Positions 1 through 8,000 of a stretch of DNA of 12,537 nt are shown in pieces (positions within the stretch are counted from its first letter, which is position 1; every line of letters starts with the position of its first letter). A program made the position numbers and the translations under genes. The stretch is from Cudoniella acicularis (taxonomy: Eukaryota > Ascomycota > Leotiomycetes > Helotiales > Helotiaceae). The stretch spans positions 1 to 12,537 of the forward strand of contig JAAMPI010001588.1 in NCBI GenBank assembly GCA_013054445.1, given 5' to 3'. The notes below the pieces were generated by a model that worked only from the letters and a program-made list of their open reading frames with translations, did not search any database and was not told the origin of the DNA.

Positions 1-868
1 GCAAAGTATATAATTATCCACCGTCCTGCTTCCGATGCTCGACGCGACGCAATGCGCTCTGAGCTCTCCTCCCTCCTTTCCACTACAGTATCTGTCTGCT
101 GCCACGCTCCTCTCGCACGACCGGCAACACCTGCGCAGCGACCAGCCCACGTCCACGTCCACGTCCACGCCCACTTCTAGATGGCTAGCACTGCTCTACA
201 AGTCGCTGTACCGTCCGCCGCGGGATTTAAGGACCCGCTCGACGTTGGAATTTGGCTCTGCGGAACTCTTTTGCCAGTCCCCCCGACACTGTTGCAAAGC
301 CTTGCCCACCAGTCGATGAAAAACGTGGGCTCTCCTTGCGTTGAACCGATTGACCGCTGCCTTCGCGCATTTTGCATTTGCACCTGCAACTGCATCAAAC
401 CTCTGCTCAGCTACCAATCACCGAGCACTTGCACATTCCAATCGTGAGATGAGCTATAGTATGAGGTGCTTCCATTAGTCTTACATCACGGCTGCGCGAG
501 GAGCCATCCCGTGAAATAATTGGGCTATCCGAGAGCAACACCACAAGTTGAGACAAGGAAGGTAGGGGGCCGCGTCCAAATGGTCCAGATTGCGTGGAAA
601 AGGCAAGGTCCATCGCCAGGATCTGTACCCAAATAATCGGCTTGCCCTTCACACGTGTGAGGATCTTTGTCCCGGAAAAAGGGTGACACACTTCTCGGGA
701 AGCTGTCCAATATTGAAGTAGTAGAGTATAGTGGGATTCATAATTCATAAAAGTTTCATTGCCGGGGTATCTGAGGTTTGCCGACTCCATAGCACCAAAT
801 CCTACCCTTTATATGCCAAGGCCCTAGCAAAATAATAGAACAGCAGTTTGTAACAGTTAACCCTGAAC
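1..868. other. Intergenic region, no gene recognised
   Basis: Several short open frames cross this stretch on both strands (the longest is 127 codons on the minus strand, 407-790). None gives a protein I recognise, none has a clear intron-exon structure, and they overlap one another in a way typical of chance. The right-hand part must contain the 3' untranslated region of the minus-strand gene that ends at 869. The only local structure I noticed is a short hexamer repeat at 145-174. A terminal exon of a gene lying to the left cannot be excluded. Confidence 0.55.
145..174. repeat. Short tandem hexamer repeat (GYCCAC x5)
   Basis: Five consecutive hexamers are visible: gcccac, then gtccac three times, then gcccac. 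In one plus-strand frame the central part reads as alternating Thr-Ser, but no gene is supported here. It is probably a small slippage-derived microsatellite. Confidence 0.8.
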
Positions 869-3800
869 CTACACAATCCCGAACAACCTCCTTCTCTTAG
901 AGCTGTTGCTCTCCATCTCCTTGGCCGTTTTCAGCTCCCTTGCTTTCTTCAGCTCGGCATCAACAGACCAGTCCTCGAAAAAACCTTGTACCTCCTCTAA
1001 GATGTCGTCCATGTCGAGATCCCCTAAATGGTCGTTACCATTGTTGCTCTTACTAAATGAGATCTCGGGACTATTGGTGCCGGACTTGTCTCTTCTTGGG
1101 CTGTCACACCAGGTTGCGTTATCACTTCTTGGCTTGAGGTGTCGAGATGTGGAATTAGAGGATGTCCGCTGACGCTCCTGCTCTATTGAAACCTCGCGGT
1201 CTGCTGCAATGAATGCCTCGGCCATAGCGCCAACTGGTGGGCTGCTTTTGATCAGGTGATCGTCTTCGTTTGGAACTAATTGCTTAAAATGCTGAGCAGC
1301 TTTGAAGTGGCTCTTGAATCTAGTAAAAACAGGGCTATCATCGGGAATATCTTCTCCCAAAGACACTATATCCTTCGGTGGTGGCGGCGAGTGTGGTCTT
1401 TTTGAGACAATGTTATTCTCGAAATCCAGCTCTTCATATTGAGTTGGCAACTTGCCAAATGATACGCGTTTTGTCGAAATTCGAGAGGAAGACTCTGCTT
1501 TTTTGGAGTTACTGGTCCACGGATTGTTTAACGCTGCATCAAATAATAACTGCGTGCTGGGGAAACCTTCCGTGTAATGATCCTTTTTTGTTGCTGATGG
1601 CGGAGTCCTAATGTCCTTGAAAGACTTCAAGTGATCGATCTTACTCGTAGAAGAGCATTCAAGACGTTGCCAGCAGAGATCATCTACCTCGCTAGCAGAT
1701 TCCGAAGATGCTCTTCCTTTAGCCAGCAAATTCTGATCATAATTTAGGTCCACCGCAGTAATTAGATGCTCGGTATTTGAAATGGTTCCTGTCATAGGCC
1801 GAATATCGACGACTGCCCACGGAGTCTGCTCCCCAGGTTCTGCAGCTTGGGAAGCAGCTGTTGTTGTCCCTGTCCGATTATTCAGTGATATAGGCAAAGA
1901 CGATGCTCCCAAAACGAGTTTTTGGTTAGGGCTTTGTGGGAGAGTACAGCTACCCCTCTCAAGATTGGGATGCTTATTGTCTTTCTGCACGTCGATATTT
2001 TTATCTTCGAAACCTGGAAATTCCCCTAAAGGTGCATTATCCTTGGTTCGAGTGCATCCAATGTTGACGGATGTCTTAGGCTGGGAGCATATTCCACCAA
2101 CTTCCTCGATCACAATACTACCCTGGGGAGTTTCAATGCTATTAGGACGCTGCTCATCTCCATGATCAATGATTGTCCCAATGCCTTTTTGCTCCACGTC
2201 ATTTATTTCAAGATTGTCGGTACAAACTTGGGATGGAGGAAGCGCACGCACGGCTCTTACTGACCTTGGAGAAGTTGTGTTGTTCGACTGTGTGCTTGAA
2301 TATTCTAACATTAGCTCTCTAGAGACTTTTATCGAGTGAAAAGTCTGCAGTTGTAGATCCTGAGGGTGTTCCGGATGCACCGGTAATGATTGTGAAGCGC
2401 ATGCTAAGCTAGAAACCACTGGCATATCGGCAGCCTGACTTGGCTCGGGTCGCACAGCAGTTTTGGCATGACCTTGAGTGGTGGTGAGGTTATGGACAGG
2501 GCTCTTCGGTGCGAAATGGCCATTTGATGTGCCGTTTGCTGCGAAATTTCCCACGTCTTCGTTGACAATATCCCTGCCAACATCAAAGGGTGCGTTTCCA
2601 ACTAAGGTAGGTCTCTTTTCGACTGATGTAGTATGACTCGATGCAGCCTCCTCAACTATATACCCATGATCTTTTGATTCCAAATCAGAAGGGATTTTGG
2701 CTCGGTTATCCAGCGAGGACGTTTTCGTCAACGTAGTACTTTTGAGATCGACAGGAGGTGCTGGAGCTGCCACTGGGTATGTGGAGATCGATTGGCGAAC
2801 TCTTGGCCTTTTTTTCTTAAACTGAAATTCTTCAACATTTCGAGAGGATGGTGCCACCTGCGTTACAAAGCTGTGATCATCTGAGACTGCTGGGGTTTCC
2901 CTCTCGGATGCGGATATTCTCGAACCGCGAGATAACCTTGGTAATTTATTAGAGACAGTACTCATAGATTGCATACCTGGACTGCAAATATCCCAAGCAG
3001 GTGTACCCAGATGAGCTTTTGGCTTGATATGTAAAGTCCCTTTCGATTGACCCATCTCAATATTCGTCTCGCTGTGGTCAATGTTTTCGGATCTAACCAC
3101 AGAAGCTTGCTTCTGACTCTCCACAGTAGTCTCTCTAAATATCTGATTAAAATTGTACACATCTCCTTGTTCATGCTTTAATGTCGAGCTATCTTCTAAA
3201 TACGGTGTCTGTTGTTGGGCTTCAAGGGCTGAGAATTTTTGTGTGGGAGGGAGTCCAGAAATCAGAGGTCCAGGAGCTGTTTCTCTGCCGGGAAATGTAC
3301 GATCTTGAATTTGGGAGCGATGCGTTGTGATAGCTTCTGGTGTTTGTAAATCGACAGCTGCCGAAAGCATAGTTGGCTTATGGTAGCCAGGGACTGCTCC
3401 CCCTAGTGGTCTAGAGGTCTGACCCAGCCGTTGGTCTCTTTCTCTTGAGGGGTTGTGGAGTGGTGTTGGCGTGGATACAGCTGGCCCATCCCATCGAGCA
3501 CGCTTCGACACATAAGACCCCTTAAGCCAGCGAGAATCAGCTGCCCTTTTGACGCCCCTTGCTATTACCTCATGAGTTTCATCCCATAAATCTGCAGGAC
3601 TGCTGCTTTTATCCTGGTCATTTGGAATTCTTTTTGCTGAGGTTTGATGTGATTGATTTGACGATTCAGTTTCCGGACTCAAAGGAAGCTCCAGTTCCCC
3701 TTCTGAGCTACTCCCGCTAGAGCCCATTATAACCTCTTTATGGGCGTTGGAAGCGGCAGATTCTACCTCTCTTTTCGCAGCTCTCTTGCACCACGCCAGG

Positions 3801-4183
3801 GCTTCCGCTGGACTCAAATGTTCCAGTCCATGGGCCGCAGCTCGTTGCATAACATTCGCTCGAGTGAAAAGCATATCCTCGGAACCCGGCTGCCACCAAC
3901 TCGGAGTTTCTGGTGCTCGATATCGCCAAGGGTTGGCCCAACCGCTGTCTCGATCAAAGGGTCCTCTGAGGCCGGCAGATAATATTATCGGTAGCTGCCC
4001 TCGAGCGCATCTTCGTGCTTGATTTTCATATCGAAGTCGCTTCTTGCGCACATCCTCGGCGCTCTGTTCGGTATCACTGCCCTCACAGATGATGTCTTCA
4101 GGTCCGTGAGCTGGGGAGCAGTAGATCGGGGGTTGACCTTCTGCATATAAACCTTGCAAGCTCCGGCCGTTATGAGCCTCCAT
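869..4183 (-). CDS. Large disordered nuclear-type protein of unknown function ('protamine P1-like' fungal family)
   Basis: One uninterrupted frame encodes 1104 residues. The function is unknown. Order is suggested only at the ends. Near the N-terminus residues 19-90 carry PIYCSPAHGPEDIICEGSD, an Arg-rich helix and ILSAGLRGPFDRDSGWANPW, a block I associate with a conserved ascomycete family often labelled protamine P1. Residues 219-231 (WLKGSYVSKRARW) are a second block. Close to the C-terminus are KRVSFGKL and a predicted acidic/amphipathic segment, DMDDILEEVQGFFEDWSVDA. Between them lie some 800 Ser/Thr/Pro/Gln-rich residues with many SP/TP motifs. Basic clusters KKKRPRVR (about residue 455) and the terminal SKRRRLF look like nuclear localisation signals, so a nuclear location is inferred. 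The ATG at 4183 has purine at -3 and G at +4. An out-of-frame ATG lies 20 nt upstream at 4203. The gene is divergent from cdc11. The protamine label reflects composition only; I would not infer sperm-like chromatin packing. Confidence 0.85.
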   Translation of the reverse strand: MEAHNGRSLQGLYAEGQPPIYCSPAHGPEDIICEGSDTEQSAEDVRKKRLRYENQARRCARGQLPIILSAGLRGPFDRDSGWANPWRYRAPETPSWWQPGSEDMLFTRANVMQRAAAHGLEHLSPAEALAWCKRAAKREVESAASNAHKEVIMGSSGSSSEGELELPLSPETESSNQSHQTSAKRIPNDQDKSSSPADLWDETHEVIARGVKRAADSRWLKGSYVSKRARWDGPAVSTPTPLHNPSRERDQRLGQTSRPLGGAVPGYHKPTMLSAAVDLQTPEAITTHRSQIQDRTFPGRETAPGPLISGLPPTQKFSALEAQQQTPYLEDSSTLKHEQGDVYNFNQIFRETTVESQKQASVVRSENIDHSETNIEMGQSKGTLHIKPKAHLGTPAWDICSPGMQSMSTVSNKLPRLSRGSRISASERETPAVSDDHSFVTQVAPSSRNVEEFQFKKKRPRVRQSISTYPVAAPAPPVDLKSTTLTKTSSLDNRAKIPSDLESKDHGYIVEEAASSHTTSVEKRPTLVGNAPFDVGRDIVNEDVGNFAANGTSNGHFAPKSPVHNLTTTQGHAKTAVRPEPSQAADMPVVSSLACASQSLPVHPEHPQDLQLQTFHSIKVSRELMLEYSSTQSNNTTSPRSVRAVRALPPSQVCTDNLEINDVEQKGIGTIIDHGDEQRPNSIETPQGSIVIEEVGGICSQPKTSVNIGCTRTKDNAPLGEFPGFEDKNIDVQKDNKHPNLERGSCTLPQSPNQKLVLGASSLPISLNNRTGTTTAASQAAEPGEQTPWAVVDIRPMTGTISNTEHLITAVDLNYDQNLLAKGRASSESASEVDDLCWQRLECSSTSKIDHLKSFKDIRTPPSATKKDHYTEGFPSTQLLFDAALNNPWTSNSKKAESSSRISTKRVSFGKLPTQYEELDFENNIVSKRPHSPPPPKDIVSLGEDIPDDSPVFTRFKSHFKAAQHFKQLVPNEDDHLIKSSPPVGAMAEAFIAADREVSIEQERQRTSSNSTSRHLKPRSDNATWCDSPRRDKSGTNSPEISFSKSNNGNDHLGDLDMDDILEEVQGFFEDWSVDAELKKARELKTAKEMESNSSKRRRLFGIV

Positions 4184-4379
4184 TTCGACGATGCGTCTTC
4201 CATTCGATATGGTAAGCGGCGAGAAAGGCCTTGGGGATTCGGCGGGGCGAGCAGCAACTCGACGTCTTAGACCTTACGCGATCGTTGGCACAATAGGCGA
4301 ACTACTACTAGTAGGCCTTACAAATTAGCGCAGTCTTCAGCACCACACATAGGGAAGTAGCACAGAGAAAGAGACACCC

Positions 4380-4394
4380 TTTTTTTTTTTTTTT
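4380..4394. repeat. Poly(dT:dA) tract of 15 bases
   Basis: An unbroken run of 15 T lies roughly 200 bp upstream of the minus-strand start and 615 bp upstream of the cdc11 start. Long dA:dT tracts in fungal promoters are known to disfavour nucleosomes, so it could help keep this divergent promoter open. That role is inferred from position only. Confidence 0.75.
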
Positions 4395-4408
4395 ATAAAG
4401 CCCAGCAC

Positions 4409-4416
4409 ACCTAGGT
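4409..4416. promoter_or_regulatory. Palindrome ACCTAGGT, copy 1
   Basis: This perfect 8-bp palindrome is repeated identically 310 bp further on in the same divergent promoter. A near copy (ACCTAGGC) lies upstream of the isomerase gene at 12378. It may be a transcription-factor site, but I cannot name the factor. Confidence 0.4.
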
Positions 4417-4718
4417 CGCAAGACGATCGTCGTGAGAAATTTTTCTGGCCTGTGAATCTTCTCGAATTTGGGATTCCCGCAATTCCTTTTCCCATCATTA
4501 TCTCCCTTTTACTGTTGAAATGGCGGTGCGTTTTTCTCAGAATCACCAGGAATTGCTGCAAAGGGAAAAGCGCTTTCCGCACTGCGAATTAACGAAATTA
4601 ATTCAGCGGAGCTGTTGACTGCTTGATCCGTGTAGATTTCACCATTCTTCATCGCGGGTTGCAATCGGAATATTAAATGTAAGAAATTTCTGACGGGTTC
4701 AGATGGTGGGACATACCT

Positions 4719-4726
4719 ACCTAGGT
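4719..4726. promoter_or_regulatory. Palindrome ACCTAGGT, copy 2
   Basis: This is the second perfect copy of the palindrome. It is preceded by an extra direct CTAC unit, giving TACCTACCTAGGT. It lies 290 bp upstream of the cdc11 start codon. Confidence 0.4.
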
Positions 4727-4957
4727 GTTTCTTGTCTCATGGTTGCCCCGACAACGAGAGTAGCAAACTTGAGCTAGACGCGACTTGCTACATTCAGGAT
4801 CGATTGACTCCAACACGTCGTCGCAAGTAGAAATATTGACGCCAGGTATTATTTTCAAGGATCGCAGTGTGCCACATCTGACAGACCCAGCACTTCTCGC
4901 CAACAACCCTCAACCTCCCAAATCTCGACTCTCGACTCCCACGCGACAACGGTATTC

Positions 4958-4984
4958 ATGCCCATTGGCGCAAAGCAAAGCTAG
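4958..4984 (+). other. Short upstream ORF in the cdc11 leader (8 codons)
   Basis: An ATG followed by seven further sense codons (peptide MPIGAKQS) and TAG ends 24 nt before the cdc11 start codon. Its start context is poor (T at -3). If the transcript begins upstream of 4958, this uORF would lie in the leader and could lower or tune cdc11 translation. The transcription start is not known. Confidence 0.4.
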
Positions 4985-5008
4985 CCCACATCTCCAAATC
5001 ACATCTCG

Positions 5009-8000
5009 ATGGAGCAGGCCTGGCTGGACTCCCTGTCGGAAGATTGGGTCTCACAGCCAAGATCTTCTGGGTCTCCTGCCCCTTCCTTGCCCTCCTTGAT
5101 AGACTCGACTTCGAGCTCCTCACCCTCACGCGTCATCTCTAGCAGGATACCGAAATACGATGTCCTGAAAAAAGCATGGACCACGGCGCCCGGCAACAAC
5201 AATAGCCCTTTGAGTGAGAGAAGCTTGAACAACAATAATATCCCCCTGTCGCAACGAGGGTCAAGAAGCCCCTCAAAGCTTCGAGATGAAGTCATACCCA
5301 ATGTGGGAGGAAAAGGTCATGCGCGAACCGTCTCCGAGTCCACCAGTCGATCAACTCAATGCCACACAATACAGCATAAATCCGCCCATGTTTCACCAAA
5401 TAGAGGTACACATGAGACACCCGAGTGGAAGAGACGGCTTTTGAATGGGGACGTTGCATACGGCGAGCAGAGGGACCTTTTCAGCCCAGCTGGTCTAGAG
5501 AACATTTTCCGCCCGCCACCTCCTCAAGTACAATCCTCAATCAAACTGCAAACCTCTACCATTGAGGAAGCCAGCATAATAATGCCCTCAAGTCCACCAC
5601 CCTACAATGCAGATCGAGAAATTCCTTTGCAGACAGCATCGAGTGACGAAGATCAACCCCGAGAAATCCAACAAGAGGGGAAACAACAGACCCGAGGGAT
5701 ACAATACAAGCAAACTGATGAAAGTATCAGCGAGTTCTCAGCCAACGATTTAAGTAGGAGTAGCAGTTTCCAGCCTAGAACACTGGCCTCTCATGACAAG
5801 CCTGTCGAGGGAGCTGTGTCGAGTCCAGGGTCGTCTGTTTCGCACAAACAAGAGCTTCTTCCTGCCCCAGGACGCGTCTTTAGCGGGCAGAGTGATATTC
5901 GCAATGAAGGTCTTAGTCCCATCTACATTTCAAGACACAACACTGTTGATGGCAAAATAGACTACGCAATGGATCTGGAACCCGCCGAATTGCAGCACCG
6001 TTTGGAACAATATCGCGAAGAGACTCCTTCACAAGACTTTGAGGACCACGAGAGCTCCCGGATTGTTCTTGAAGATTTGACGGCAGATACCGACGACTTT
6101 GCACATAACGGTAAATTTGTCAATCTACGGAGAGGGGGGCACTCAGAAGAAGGATCTTTTCAAAAGCGCATGTTAAGCCCATCTTCACTCCCAGCGATCG
6201 ATGAGTCGGCCATGTTACCTGAGGAATCGATGCAAGCAAGCACACCGAAGCAGCTGCCCAATATCAGAAAAACACGTATGTCAAATGAGCACAAACCGCC
6301 ACAAAGTCCAGCTCTATCTCCCATACCGCATACACCTCATGTCAGTCCCAGTAAATCGCACGACCAGCGTCAGGAAACGAGTTCTGGCAGCCCTTTAAAG
6401 CTCTTTGGAACTTATGACACTTTTACTAACCAGAAACTTTTGCGCCGATTAAGTCAATTCGAAGGAGATTTGGAGGGAAATAATGGCGAGGAGTTGCCTT
6501 CAGGCTCGGCAAGAGAGCACACGCGTTCAGAAATCAATGAGGCATTCATATCCCCCTCCAATCCAAGAAAGGGTCCTCAGCAAACAAAAACCCAGCAACA
6601 AAACTCAAAGGAGGTGAATAGTTTTGGGGAAGGCCAGCTAGACAACTTCCAATTCAGTGAAGAGATCTCATACGATCCGAACACAATGGATGCCCAAGAT
6701 GAGGATAAGGAGAATAATTCTTTGCCAGTACTCGATCCAACGTCTCAAACTAAGTTCAGGTTTCAATTGGATCCTTCACCGGCCCTGGAGGAGGATATTA
6801 CTTCTACACATCGAATAAGACACACGAACACCACGAGCATAACAAAGCATGTCACAAGGGTTCGGAAGACCATTCGTTCCGCTTCAAGTAGTTCAAACAT
6901 ATCAGCGGTCTTTTTGCCGTCTCAAAGACTGGAGGATCTTGAGACGCCTCGGAAACGCAATGGTGACTCGGAAGGAAAACGTTTGCCTAAATCCCCTCTT
7001 AAGGACCCGACGCCAAAAAGACGACGAACCTTGCAAAAGAACGACATAAGCCAAGCAGATGCTGAAGAGGAAAGTCTCAGGCTAGATTCTTTGCGAGAAA
7101 CGCATCAGCAGATGCAGTCTGTGATTGGGAAGAAACGGAAGGATGCAAGGCATGGTGACGATCAACAAGCAGCAAATCCAAAGGTCCTTGCGATGCGGCA
7201 GATATTGCGGCCCCGGACGCCAACACCTAGTCAAAGAAGCAGTCAGCAACATGAGCGACACCCTCTTTCTGAATTAAATTTAAGCTCGCTCGAGAGGGAT
7301 AAATTGTTACAGGAACAAAAAATTGCTCAAATACAAGCAGAGCTTGATGCAACAGAGTCGCCCAAGTTGGCGATGGCCCTCGGTGCAAGTCAACAGCTGC
7401 GTGGGGAAAGCCGCAAGGGATCAGTGACAACTCAAGATTTCCTAGATGAAGCAAAAAAAATTATGGCAGGAATTCGTGGTAAGGCGAGGCCGAGAAGTGG
7501 ACTTACAAGTCTCGAGGAATCGGAATCTGAAAATGATCGGAATGGATCTGTTGACGGAGACCCGGAGGCTGAAATGTACGAGGATTCATACCAAGAGTCT
7601 ACGAAAGAACCATTCTCTAGACCTCCGAGCCGGGAGGGAGGACCTGTACCCAGATTGCCGGTCAAGCAAGAGAATCCGGAGCTTTTGAACCACCTTCGTA
7701 AATACCAAGAGATGAGCGATATGGACGGCATTGTTACTTCGTCCATGAAATCTATTGCCGCAACCCGGGAGGTGACAGACGCTGCGAAAGAGGTCGATCG
7801 GGCCTCAAACGGAGCGATTATACTGGCTTTAGACCACCAACCAGCCTCCGGAAGCTTCGTCGAAAGTGAGCCTCCAAATATCCGAATCTCTGAGAACCCC
7901 GACCTCCAGCGAAAGCGGAAGCACTCCTCTTCTTCCTCCTCGTTACAAAATACGAATGCCGATTCTCAAGAAACCGACTTCCCTTCTCAAGGGTCTACTG

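Larger units (their letters stand above)
4184..5008. promoter_or_regulatory. Divergent intergenic region between the 1104-aa gene and cdc11
   Basis: These 825 bases separate two divergently transcribed genes and must hold both promoters and both 5' leaders. Visible elements are a 15-T tract, two perfect ACCTAGGT palindromes, and a pyrimidine-rich stretch with short CTCGACTC repeats at about 4905-4945, typical of the core promoter/start region of fungal genes, just before cdc11. I see no convincing TATA box and no coding potential. An ACGCGA at 4941-4946 resembles half of an MBF-type cell-cycle box but is not the full ACGCGT. Confidence 0.7.

Noticed and set aside
35..447. Overlapping plus-strand open frames near the left edge
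   Set aside because: They are low-complexity, mutually overlapping in different frames, and contain no recognisable domain.
407..790. 127-codon minus-strand open frame downstream of the 1104-aa gene
   Set aside because: The translation has no recognisable motif, there is no supporting start or splice context, and a frame of this length is expected by chance.
4305..4314. Perfect 10-bp palindrome CTACTAGTAG
   Set aside because: It is a single copy with no flanking symmetry and no repeated partner; an isolated short palindrome is weak evidence.
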